DNA of 17,975 nt from CAZKTF01 sp964555565. Its GTDB lineage: Bacteria; Planctomycetota; JAJSAM01; JAKLKS01. The notes below the pieces were generated by a model, which searched no databases, had not been told where the DNA came from, and saw nothing but the letters and a program-made list of their open reading frames with translations. Every line of letters begins with the position of its first letter. Position 1 is the first letter of the stretch. Below, piece after piece: positions 6,030-15,099 of the stretch. Both the position numbers and the translations under genes were made by a program. The stretch lies in the NCBI GenBank assembly GCA_964555565.1, contig CAZKTF010000052.1, positions 1 to 17,975 of the forward strand, in the 5' to 3' direction.

Positions 6030-8831
6030 CTACTCCCAGACGACGCGGACCACGCTGTTCAGGGTGTCCGCGACGTAGAGCCGACCGTTCGCGCGATCGA
6101 CGAAGATCCCGCTCGGCGACTGGAGTTTCGCCCCCGTGGCCGGCCCGGTGTCCCCGGCGTAGCCGGAGACGCCCGAGCCCGCCACCGTCGTGATCACGCC
6201 CGTCGAGAGCGTCACCTTCCGGACCGCGTGGTTGTCCCGGTCGCAGATGTAGAGGTTGCCCGCCGCGTCGCAGTCCACGTCGGTCGGGGACTGGAGCGAG
6301 GCCGCCGTGGCGAGCGCGCCGTCCCCGGCGAAGGCGGGGGTCCCGTTCCCGGCGACGGTCGTGATGGTGCCGGTCCCCAGCGCCAGGCGCCGCACGCGGT
6401 GGTTGTCGGTGTCGGCGATGTAGAGGAAGGCGTTCGTCGGGTCCACGCAGACGCGGCCCGCCGGCTGGGCCGACTGCCCGTTGGGCAGGTTGAGCTGGGC
6501 CAGGGTCCCGGGGCCGTCGTCCCCGGAGAACCCGGAGACCCCCGTCCCGGCGATCGTGGTGATGACGCTGGTGATCGCGTCCACGCGGCGGACGCGGGTG
6601 TTCCCCTCGTCGGCGACGTACAGGTTCCCCGCGACGTCGAACTTCACGCTGGCGGGGAGGTTCATCTCGGCCAGGGACACGTCCCCGTCGTCGCCGGTGA
6701 AGGCCCTCCTCCCGTCGGGCTTGTTGACCGCCGAGAGGACGTTCGTCGAGGAATCGACCTTCTTCACCTTGTCCACGTGCCAGCCCGCGATGTAGAGGTC
6801 GCCGGTCGCCGGGTGGAACGTGACGTCGGTCGGGTGGTTCATCCGGACCTCGAGGGCCGGGCCGTTCGTGTCGCCGAGCTGGCCCACGCCCGCCACGGCG
6901 GCGACCGTCCCGTTCGCCTCGACGCGGCGGATCCGGTGGTTGTTCCAGTCCACGACGTAGAGGAGGCCGGTGACGGGGTTCACCGAGACGTCCTGGGGCC
7001 AGTAGAAGTCGGTCTCCAGGGCGGGACGACCGTCCCCGTTGAAGGAGAAGTTCCCCGTGCCGGCGTAGGTGTCGATGGTGCCCGAGGGGCCCGGCTCCGG
7101 CGGCCCGCCCACCTCGATGCCCGGCAGGCGATAGGGCGCCACGGGGAGGACGAGCGCGCCCGGGGCCGCGGAGGCGATGACCCGCACGACGCTGTTGTCC
7201 TTGTCGCAGAAGTAGAGGTTCCCGTCCCCGTCCAGCTCGAGCCCCGTGGGGCGGCGGAGGTGCGCCGTCGCGGCGGGCCCCTCGTCCCCGTCGTACCCGG
7301 GCTCGCCGGGGACCCCGGCGACGGTGGAGATCGTCCCGTCGGGGGCGACCCTGCGGATGCAGTGGTTGAACTGGTCGGAGACGAAGAGCGTGCCGTCGGC
7401 CGCCACGGCGACGTCGGCGGGGAAGTTGAGCCGGGCTGCGGTGGCGAGGCCGCCGTCGCCCGAGAAGCCCGGCGTCCCGTTCCCGGCCACCGTCGTGATG
7501 GTCCCGTCGAGCGCCACCCTCCGGATCACGTGCATGACGCCGTTCACGAGGAACACGTTGCCCGCTGCGTCGCGCGCCATCCGCCCGTCCGATTCCGCGT
7601 TCTGCGCCTTGCTGAAGCCGAGCTGGGCGGCCGAGGCCGGCCCGTTGTCGCCCGAGTATCCCGCCGTGCCGGTTCCCCAGATCCGGGCCACCGTGCCCGT
7701 GGTCACCGACGTCCCCGCCACGTTGACGGCCGTCACCGGCGCGGTCCCGAGGGTCACCTTCCGGACGCAGGCGTTCCCGGCGTCGGTGAGGAGGACGTCG
7801 CCGTCCGGCAGGAGGAGGACCCCGGGGACCAGGTTGAACTTCGCGGCGGTGGCCGGTCCGCCCTCCCCGGTGTTGCCCTGGGGGCCGCCGGCGATGGTGT
7901 ACACGACCGGCGAGAGGCCCGTCGGGTCGTAGACCTTGATCTTGTGGTTGTGCCAGGCGGCGATGAGGATGCGACCGTCGGGGAGGAACTCCGCCGCGGA
8001 GGGGTGGTTGAAGTCGGTCTGGAGGGCCGGGCCCTCGGAGTCCCCCGGCACCCCGCGGCCCGCGAGCCGCGTGAGGGTCCCGTCCGCCTCGCGGCGGCGG
8101 AGCATGTGGTTGTTCCAGTCGAGGATGTAGAGGCGGCCGTCGGGCCCCAGGCGGATCTTCTCGACCCAGTACAGGTCGCTGCGGCGGGCCTCGCGGCCGT
8201 CCCCGTTGTAGCCGCCCTCGCCCGTGCCGATCACCGTGTAGACGTCCCCGGGGACCGGCGCGAGCGTCTGCGGGGCGGGGCCGCCCTGGCGGGCCACGGC
8301 CTTCACCGCCCGGTCCTCCGCCTGGTCGAAGCCCCGGGCGGCCCTGCGGAACGCGGCCAGCGCCGCGGCCTCGTCCGAGGCCAAGAGGTGGCGGCCGGCC
8401 AGGAACGCCGCGCGGGCCTTCACGGCGACGGCCTCCGGCTTGCGGCGGACGTTCACGCTCCCGATCTCGGCGAGGTGAGTCTCGACCTCGGAGGGCCGGT
8501 CCGTGAGGGCGGCCTCGGCGGCCGCCAGCGCGTCGTCCAGGAGGCCCCGCAGCTCCCCGTCGGCGTTGAGCGAACTGCCGCAGGCCCTCGAGACCGCGCC
8601 GAGCCGCTTGACGTCGTCGGCGAGCCCGTCGCTCGGGCGCCCGAGGGTCCGCCCCAGGCCGACGTAGGCCCTGTGGACCTTCCTGTCCCCGTCCACCGTC
8701 TCCGGGATCCGGACGCCGACGAGCTCGACCATGGTGGCGAGGTCGAGCCCTTCGTCCTCGTGGGCCCGGGCCGTGGCCAGAAGGCAGACGGCCAGAGACG
8801 GCACGACGGCCAGGCGCACGAGGTTTCTCAT
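6030..8831 (-). CDS. Exported protein with helical N-domain and two six-bladed NHL propellers
   Basis: A 933-residue protein, first gene of the leftward cluster. Of two in-frame ATGs, the one at 8831 is chosen because a perfect GGAGG lies five bases before it, inside the codons that a start at 8843 would translate. The signal peptide ends at about residue 23 (CLLATARA then HEDEG). Residues 25-185 are the helical domain shared with the next gene (KVHRAYVGLGRTLGRP, RLGAVSRAC). NHL propellers occupy about 195-553 and 583-933, joined by a Pro-rich linker (residues 554-582). Each has six blades, with DWNNH in blade 1, a W-H signature in blade 2 (AWHNHK, GWHVDK), an extended blade 4 and a D.DN type in blade 5. 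It stops at VVRVVWE, exactly where the downstream NHL protein continues into its cytochrome-like domain, so that module is absent here. NHL propellers usually bind proteins, RNA or sugars; nothing here tells which. Confidence 0.85.
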   Translation of the reverse strand: MRNLVRLAVVPSLAVCLLATARAHEDEGLDLATMVELVGVRIPETVDGDRKVHRAYVGLGRTLGRPSDGLADDVKRLGAVSRACGSSLNADGELRGLLDDALAAAEAALTDRPSEVETHLAEIGSVNVRRKPEAVAVKARAAFLAGRHLLASDEAAALAAFRRAARGFDQAEDRAVKAVARQGGPAPQTLAPVPGDVYTVIGTGEGGYNGDGREARRSDLYWVEKIRLGPDGRLYILDWNNHMLRRREADGTLTRLAGRGVPGDSEGPALQTDFNHPSAAEFLPDGRILIAAWHNHKIKVYDPTGLSPVVYTIAGGPQGNTGEGGPATAAKFNLVPGVLLLPDGDVLLTDAGNACVRKVTLGTAPVTAVNVAGTSVTTGTVARIWGTGTAGYSGDNGPASAAQLGFSKAQNAESDGRMARDAAGNVFLVNGVMHVIRRVALDGTITTVAGNGTPGFSGDGGLATAARLNFPADVAVAADGTLFVSDQFNHCIRRVAPDGTISTVAGVPGEPGYDGDEGPAATAHLRRPTGLELDGDGNLYFCDKDNSVVRVIASAAPGALVLPVAPYRLPGIEVGGPPEPGPSGTIDTYAGTGNFSFNGDGRPALETDFYWPQDVSVNPVTGLLYVVDWNNHRIRRVEANGTVAAVAGVGQLGDTNGPALEVRMNHPTDVTFHPATGDLYIAGWHVDKVKKVDSSTNVLSAVNKPDGRRAFTGDDGDVSLAEMNLPASVKFDVAGNLYVADEGNTRVRRVDAITSVITTIAGTGVSGFSGDDGPGTLAQLNLPNGQSAQPAGRVCVDPTNAFLYIADTDNHRVRRLALGTGTITTVAGNGTPAFAGDGALATAASLQSPTDVDCDAAGNLYICDRDNHAVRKVTLSTGVITTVAGSGVSGYAGDTGPATGAKLQSPSGIFVDRANGRLYVADTLNSVVRVVWE

Positions 8832-8836
8832 GGGAG

Positions 8837-8841
8837 CCTCC
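8837..8841 (-). promoter_or_regulatory. Shine-Dalgarno GGAGG that decides the start of the first cluster gene
   Basis: On the minus strand the sequence reads ATGGAGGCTCCCATG. GGAGG is placed five bases before the second ATG (8831), so the first ATG (8843) is unlikely to be the start. This gives an N-terminus that begins directly with a normal signal peptide. Confidence 0.7.
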
Positions 8842-8886
8842 ATTCTATGCGGAAGGGACGGCCGGAAACGGCGGTTCTAACACGCA

Positions 8887-8901
8887 AGGGGTCAGACCCC
8901 T
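8887..8901. repeat. Perfect 15-base inverted repeat in the divergent intergenic region
   Basis: AGGGGTC-A-GACCCCT is a perfect palindrome around a single central base. It is followed immediately by a second palindrome, CGTGCACG (8902-8909). The pair sits about midway in the 152-bp gap (8832-8983) between the leftward propeller cluster and the rightward beta-barrel gene, in the only locally A/T-richer stretch of this part. It could be an operator for a dimeric regulator controlling both directions, or one copy of a dispersed repeat; similar GGGGTC/GACCCC palindromes recur in many bacterial genomes. No convincing -35/-10 pair could be assigned. Confidence 0.55.
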
Positions 8902-8983
8902 CGTGCACGCTGCAACCCGTTTGCTCGAATGCGCTTACACGACCCGCGTTTGCAACCAGCCCGCCCGTGCGTCCCAACCCCGA

Positions 8984-10006
8984 GTGAGGTCCCCCCGTTC
9001 GCTCCCCGCCCTCGCCGCGGCGCTCGCCCTTCTCGGCGCGTCGGCGGCCCCCGCCCTGGCCCAGTCCTGCGGGGGCGCCGCCGGCCCGTCCGCGTCGGGG
9101 GGCGGAGGCACGGAGGGCTGGCTCCGGGCAGGAGAGGGTTCGCTCCGCGTCTCCGGGGAGTACGAGGCCCGAGACCGCTCCTATCGCGGGCACCACCGAG
9201 TCGCCAACGACTTCCACGAGACGGTCTTCATGGCGCGCGCGGCCCTGGACCTCCGCCTCGGCCTGACGGACGACTGGACGGGGCAGCTCTTCCTCACCTA
9301 CCCGCGCTTCGCCTGGCACGTCAAGCCGCCCGGCGGGGAGAGGGACCGGCAGCGGTTCCGCGGCCCGGGGGACACCTCCGTGCTCCTCGGGCGCGCGTTC
9401 CGCCTCGGGCCCGAACCCGCGATGCCGGCCCACGCCTCCCCGATGCCCGAGGACCTCTCGTGCCCCGCGGCGCTGGGGCCGGGAACCGGGCGCCCCCTCC
9501 TCTCGCTCTGGGGCGGCCTCTCGCTCCCTACCGGGGAGAGCCAGGCGCCCGACCGGGGCGTGGTCACCCGGGACATCTCCGTCTCCAACCTCCAGGTGGG
9601 ATCGGGGACCTTCGACCCGCTGCTGCGGGCCCGCCTGGAGCTGCCGGTCCGCTTCGGAGGCCTCTTCGCCGAGGTGGCCGCCCGGGTCCCCCTCTACGGG
9701 AACCGCCACGGCTACCGCACGGGCGCGACCCTGTCCCTCGCCGTCGGGGCCGACGCCCCCCTCGCGCAGGGACTCCGCGGGAGCCTCGCGCTCTCCTATC
9801 TCCGCGCCCGCCGCGACTCCTTCCGGGGGGACCCCGTGGCCGTGGGCGGCGCCTGGTGGGTCTACGCGACGCCGGGACTCGCACTGGACCTCGGGCGCGG
9901 CGTCACGCTCGACGCCGGGGTGCGCCTCACCCTCGTGCGCCGCACGGAGACCAAGCTCTCGGACTCCGCGCGCGCCCTGGTGCTGGGCCTGACGCTCCGG
10001 TTCTAG
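8984..10006 (+). CDS. Outer-membrane beta-barrel protein, unknown substrate
   Basis: A 340-residue protein. The frame is open from 8903, but GTG at 8984 starts a clean signal peptide (MRSPRSLPALAAALALL, cleavage after APALA at about residue 26), so it is preferred over the upstream ATG/GTG codons, whose product would be non-hydrophobic and Cys/Arg-rich. The mature part begins with a Gly/Ser-rich stretch and then consists of alternating amphipathic strands (LRVSGEYEARDRSYRG, ARAALDLRLGLTDDWTGQLF, LLSLWGGLSLPTGE, RARLELPVRFGGLFAEVAAR). It ends in LVLGLTLRF with a terminal Phe, the usual recognition signal for outer-membrane barrel assembly. The LSLWGGLSLPTGE segment resembles the PTG motif of MetA/phenol-degradation-type outer-membrane proteins, but that assignment is tentative. 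Divergent from the propeller cluster, so co-regulation is possible. A hairpin follows its stop. Confidence 0.75.
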   Translation: MRSPRSLPALAAALALLGASAAPALAQSCGGAAGPSASGGGGTEGWLRAGEGSLRVSGEYEARDRSYRGHHRVANDFHETVFMARAALDLRLGLTDDWTGQLFLTYPRFAWHVKPPGGERDRQRFRGPGDTSVLLGRAFRLGPEPAMPAHASPMPEDLSCPAALGPGTGRPLLSLWGGLSLPTGESQAPDRGVVTRDISVSNLQVGSGTFDPLLRARLELPVRFGGLFAEVAARVPLYGNRHGYRTGATLSLAVGADAPLAQGLRGSLALSYLRARRDSFRGDPVAVGGAWWVYATPGLALDLGRGVTLDAGVRLTLVRRTETKLSDSARALVLGLTLRF

Positions 10007-10037
10007 AGCTCCTCCCCCTTCCCCGGGCGGAGGGGCT
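10007..10037 (+). terminator. Hairpin after the beta-barrel gene, possible terminator
   Basis: AGCTCCTCC (10007-10015) pairs with GGAGGGGCT (10029-10037) over nine bases with one G-U pair, around a 13-base loop, starting directly after the TAG of the beta-barrel gene. No T-run follows, so it could equally be a processing or attenuation structure ahead of the Hpt gene. Confidence 0.35.
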
Positions 10038-10063
10038 ATGATCGCCGCACCCATCGGGGGGAC

Positions 10064-10069
10064 GGGAGG
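10064..10069 (+). promoter_or_regulatory. Strong Shine-Dalgarno GGGAGG of the Hpt gene
   Basis: GGGAGG lies five bases before the GTG at 10075 and supports that start over downstream alternatives. Confidence 0.65.
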
Positions 10070-10074
10070 CGGGC

Positions 10075-10497
10075 GTGCCGGGAGGCCGTCAGGCGCGGGA
10101 CGGGGAGGAGGGCGCGGGGGGAAGGGCCCCCGGGCCCGGCCCCGAGGCGCCTCCGGTGGACCCGGCCGCGGTCGAGACCCTCGGACGCTATCGGGACGGG
10201 GAGACCACGCTCCTCGTGCGCCTCTCGGGGATCCTCCTGCGCGACACCCCGCCCCGCCTGGAGGAGCTGCGCGGCGCGCTCGCCCGCGCCGACGCCGACG
10301 CGGTCGGGCGGGTCGCGCACACCCTGCGCGGGAGCGCGGCCAACTTCGGGGCGCGCCGATTCTCCCGGCTGGCGGGGGAACTCGAGGAGATCGCCGAGGA
10401 CCTCGCCCTGCCGGGGGCCGGGCCCGCGATGGAACTCCTGGAGGCCGAGTGGGCGCGGCTGAAGGAGGCCCTCGAGGCCCTCGGCGCCAGGCCCTAG
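10075..10497 (+). CDS. Stand-alone Hpt (histidine phosphotransfer) domain protein
   Basis: A 140-residue protein with a disordered Gly/Pro-rich N-terminus (about residues 1-28) followed by a four-helix Hpt domain. The H-box AHTLRGSAANFGA carries the phosphorylatable His82 in the family pattern H-x-L-[KR]-G-S-x-x-x-[FL]-G, and the preceding helix (RLEELRGALARADADAVGR) fits the helix that packs before it. Hpt proteins relay phosphate between hybrid sensor kinases and response regulators in the cytoplasm. No kinase or receiver domain is encoded nearby, so its partners lie elsewhere. The start is GTG with a good GGGAGG. Its stop lies seven bases from the stop of the convergent flavoprotein gene. 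Could belong to the same transcript as the beta-barrel gene 68 bp upstream, but the intervening hairpin argues against it. Confidence 0.88.
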   Translation: MPGGRQARDGEEGAGGRAPGPGPEAPPVDPAAVETLGRYRDGETTLLVRLSGILLRDTPPRLEELRGALARADADAVGRVAHTLRGSAANFGARRFSRLAGELEEIAEDLALPGAGPAMELLEAEWARLKEALEALGARP

Positions 10498-10527
10498 CCC
10501 GCCCTACCCGCGAGGGCCCGCGGCGCC
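10483..10527. terminator. Hairpin spanning both stops of the convergent Hpt and flavoprotein genes
   Basis: GGCGCC (10483-10488) pairs with GGCGCC (10522-10527), and GGCCCT (10490-10495) pairs with AGGGCC (10513-10518), with a 17-base loop that contains the end of one gene and the end of the other. The position suits a shared terminator. There are no T-runs, and GC-rich palindromes are frequent here by chance. Confidence 0.3.
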
Positions 10528-11808
10528 GCGGCCCGCCGCGAACCCGCTCGACCAGGCCCACTGGAAGTTGAAGCCCCCGAGCCGCCCCGTCACGTCGCAG
10601 ACCTCGCCGCAGAAGTGGACCCCCGGGGCGAGCCGGCTCTCGAGCGTCACGCGGTCGAGTTCGCGGAGGTCCACGCCCCCCGCCGTGACCTCGGCCCGGG
10701 CGAGCCCCTCGGTCCCCGCGACCCGGAGGTCGAGGGCCGCGACGCCCTCCGCGGCCCGCCGCCGATCCTCGCGGGAGAGCCGCGCGAGGGGCGTCTCCGC
10801 GGCGGGGACGAGCGCCTCCACGAGCCTCCGCGGGAGGCGCTCGCCGAGGAGGCTCCCGAGCGTGCGCCGGGGCGCCGCCCGCGCCGCGGCCAGGACCTCG
10901 CGCTCCACGGCCGACGGGTCCGCCGGGGCGGGCGGGTCCGGGAGGCAGGACCCGGGGGCCTTCGGGAAGTCCCGCCAGGGGCCGAAGGGCCCCCGCGGGT
11001 CCGCCGGGGACCAGAGGTCCGCCCGGACGACGAAGGGGCCGCCGTCCCGGGACCTCCGCTCCACGGCGAGCGACAGGTCCAGGGCCGCGGGCCCGCTCAC
11101 CCCGCGGTGGGTGAAGAGCAGGCTCCCGCCGGTCCGGGCGAGGACCCGCCCCTCCCCGTCGGACAGTGTCAGCACCGCCGGCAGCGTGATCCCGGCCAGC
11201 GAGCGGGGGACCTCCGCGCGGAGCGGCGTGAGGGCCGGGAGCGGCGGGACGAGCCGATGCCCCAGGCGCTCGGCCAGCGCGTAGCCGAACCCCGTGGAAC
11301 CCGTGGCCGGCATCGATAGCCCGCCCGTGGCCACCACGACCCGGGCCGCGACCCGCCCCCCCGCGCGCCAGCCCGGCCCCTCCCGGGCCACCTCGCCGAC
11401 CTCCTCCCCGAAGGCCCGCTCGACGCCGGCCTCCTCGAGCGCGCCGAGGAGCGCCGCGAGGACCGCCCGCGCCCCGCCCGCGTCCGGGAAGAGCTTCCCG
11501 ACGGGCTCCTCGTGGAGCGCCACCCCGCGCGCCTCGAACAGGGCTCGCACCGAGGAGGGGGGGAAGCCGGCGAGGACGCCGCGCAGCACGGCGGGGGCTC
11601 CCGTCTCGAAGTCCCGGTCGCGGACGGAGGCGTTGGTCACGTTGCACCGGCCGCCGCCGCTCACGAGGATCTTCCGGCCGACCCGCGCCTGCCCGTCGAG
11701 GAGGAGGACCCACGGGGCCCCGGCCCCCGGGACCCCGAGGCGGCCGCGCGCGTCCAGCGCCCCCCGCGCCGCAAGCGCCGCGGTGACCCCCGCGGCGCCC
11801 GCGCCCAC
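10504..11808 (-). CDS. HI0933/YhiN-family FAD-dependent oxidoreductase
   Basis: Flavoprotein of about 434 residues from GTG at 11808. It carries the family's landmarks in order: GAGAAG of the FAD-binding Rossmann fold, GRKILVSGGGRCNVTN, EEPVGKLFPD, VVVATGGLSMPATGSTGFGY, LLFTHRGVSGPAALDLS, and the ending AEVTAGGV...GVHFCGEVCDVTGRLGGFNFQWAWSSGFAAG. Members are soluble NAD(P)/FAD oxidoreductases; substrates are mostly unknown (BaiN of Clostridium acts on bile-acid intermediates, which should not be transferred here). Length is close to the family norm of about 400-430. The start is odd. The GTG at 11808 would remove the first beta-strand, whose residues (DVAVV) are encoded just upstream, while the only codons between it and the in-frame TAG of the preceding gene are non-canonical, including ACG at 11835. 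The real start may be that ACG. The same strand and touching ends suggest co-transcription with the hydratase gene. Confidence 0.88.
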   Translation of the reverse strand: MGAGAAGVTAALAARGALDARGRLGVPGAGAPWVLLLDGQARVGRKILVSGGGRCNVTNASVRDRDFETGAPAVLRGVLAGFPPSSVRALFEARGVALHEEPVGKLFPDAGGARAVLAALLGALEEAGVERAFGEEVGEVAREGPGWRAGGRVAARVVVATGGLSMPATGSTGFGYALAERLGHRLVPPLPALTPLRAEVPRSLAGITLPAVLTLSDGEGRVLARTGGSLLFTHRGVSGPAALDLSLAVERRSRDGGPFVVRADLWSPADPRGPFGPWRDFPKAPGSCLPDPPAPADPSAVEREVLAAARAAPRRTLGSLLGERLPRRLVEALVPAAETPLARLSREDRRRAAEGVAALDLRVAGTEGLARAEVTAGGVDLRELDRVTLESRLAPGVHFCGEVCDVTGRLGGFNFQWAWSSGFAAGRGAAGPRG

Positions 11809-11838
11809 GACCGCGACGTCCGCGGCGGCCGCCGTCGC

Positions 11839-13848
<2,010 letters not shown>

Positions 13849-13925
13849 GGGGCCGATCCTACGGCGGCGCCCCCGCACCCCGGAAGCGTTCGACCCCTGC
13901 TTGTCGTCCCGGCAATCGGACGGCA

Positions 13926-15017
13926 CTACCTCGCCGAGAGGTCGAAGAGGGTCCCCTGGGAGCCGGCGTCGCTCCGCAGGGCGGATTCTGCCTCCCGGAT
14001 GAGCTCCGGCGGACCCGCGACGAAGATGAACTCGCGGTTCCGGAGGTGGCCTACCTTCCCGACCTTCACGCCACCGGGGTTGTAGATGCCGATCTGCGCT
14101 CCGACGTAGCGCTTGTGGTCCACCTGGATCTCGCAGACCGCTCCCCGCCCCGACAGGAGCGAACGGAGCTCCTCGGGAGCGACGTAGCCCTCGTCGTTGA
14201 AAGACACCGCCAGGACCGGCGCCTTCACCGATTCGATCACCTCTCGCAGCGCCCCGTGGATCCGAGGCCGCGAGTTGAAGTCGCTCTTCCGCTCCCGGCA
14301 GTCCATGCGCTTGCACGCGACGCCGTACACCTCCGGCTTGTCCCAGAGCACGAGGGATTCCCATATGTGGTAGTTCGCCAGGAAGGAATGCTGGTTGTAG
14401 GGGGGGTCGATGTAGGCGATGTCCGCAGCAAGGCTCCGGGCCGCTTCCCGCGCGTCCATCCGGAAGGCGGCCCCCTTGCCCATCGGAGCCCGGGGGAGTA
14501 CGTCGGGGACCCGCAACTCGAGGTCGTTGTGCGCACGCGGAGCCCACTTCTTCAGGTACGCCATCTGGAGGCCGGTCGTGGAGTCCACCCTGTCCGCGGC
14601 CTCCATGAGCGAGACGAGGAGGACCGCCTCGAGCTCGGGGGCAAGGCCCTTTGCCGCTATCGCATCGCGGATCGCGTCGATCCGCTCGCCGTTCCTCGGC
14701 TGGAAGAAGCGGCTCTTCCGGCAGTAGGTCTCGGTGAACCAGCCCGGCCGACCGGGGATACGGTTGAACTCCTTCACGAGTGCTTCCGCATCGCGCAGCA
14801 CGTCCTGGCGATCGGCCTGCACGTAGCAGAGAGCGATGACGTGAGCGTAGCGGTTGTGATCGTTCGCGAGCACCCGGTACCCCGCCCGCTTGAGCGCGTG
14901 CCCCACCCGCGAGGTCCCGGAGAAGAGATCGATGACCGTCCCCGCACCGCGGATGGACCGGATGGCCCGGAGGATCTCGGGCACGAGCGTCCTCTTCGAG
15001 CCGATGTACTTGATCAC
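13926..15017 (-). CDS. D12-class N6-adenine DNA methyltransferase (orphan)
   Basis: A 363-residue protein starting with GTG at 15017, behind a GGGGAGGG eight bases upstream (complement of 15026-15033). The N-terminal MIKYIGSKRTLVPEI and DLFSGTSRVGHALKRAGY (residues 30-47) form the S-adenosylmethionine site of the alpha class, and DIAYIDPPYNQHSF (DPPY at 204-207) is catalytic motif IV for adenine N6 methylation. The C-terminal half with VPVLAVSFNDEG-like and NREFIFVAG segments would hold target recognition. It transfers a methyl group to adenine in a specific DNA site; the site cannot be read from sequence. No restriction endonuclease or specificity subunit is adjacent, so it acts alone or belongs to a decayed or mobile system. 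GC content is visibly below that of its neighbours (53 percent by count in 14341-14400), which suggests recent acquisition. Divergent from the FG-GAP gene, 82 bp away. Confidence 0.9.
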   Translation of the reverse strand: MIKYIGSKRTLVPEILRAIRSIRGAGTVIDLFSGTSRVGHALKRAGYRVLANDHNRYAHVIALCYVQADRQDVLRDAEALVKEFNRIPGRPGWFTETYCRKSRFFQPRNGERIDAIRDAIAAKGLAPELEAVLLVSLMEAADRVDSTTGLQMAYLKKWAPRAHNDLELRVPDVLPRAPMGKGAAFRMDAREAARSLAADIAYIDPPYNQHSFLANYHIWESLVLWDKPEVYGVACKRMDCRERKSDFNSRPRIHGALREVIESVKAPVLAVSFNDEGYVAPEELRSLLSGRGAVCEIQVDHKRYVGAQIGIYNPGGVKVGKVGHLRNREFIFVAGPPELIREAESALRSDAGSQGTLFDLSAR

Positions 15018-15025
15018 GCGCGCAG

Positions 15026-15033
15026 CCCTCCCC
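15026..15033 (-). promoter_or_regulatory. Shine-Dalgarno GGGGAGGG of the methyltransferase gene
   Basis: On the minus strand GGGGAGGG precedes the GTG at 15017 by eight bases. It supports this start over the longer open frame, because the protein then begins with the family's conserved KYIGSK motif. Confidence 0.55.
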
Positions 15034-15099
15034 GCCCGCCGGATCGTACCGGGCACCCCCCCGTGCGGGGACTTGCGCCCCGGGGCCTTTGGGTGTGCA

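Noticed and set aside
3097..6078. 993-codon open frame on the plus strand opposite the cluster genes
   Set aside because: It is antisense to two well-supported proteins, reads as Pro/Arg/Gly-rich low complexity with repeats that only mirror the NHL blades, and has no recognisable domain.
1900..8240. Regular repeats every 150-200 bases that could be taken for a CRISPR array or satellite
   Set aside because: They are imperfect, encode GFSGDGGPA loops and NHL strands in frame, and have no constant spacer length.
8832..8983. Promoters in the divergent gap
   Set aside because: No -35/-10 pair with acceptable spacing could be found in either direction, so no promoter is annotated.
6228..8987. 919-codon open frame on the plus strand opposite the first NHL gene
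   Set aside because: Same reason: its Val/Arg/Gly periodicity mirrors the complementary NHL repeats.
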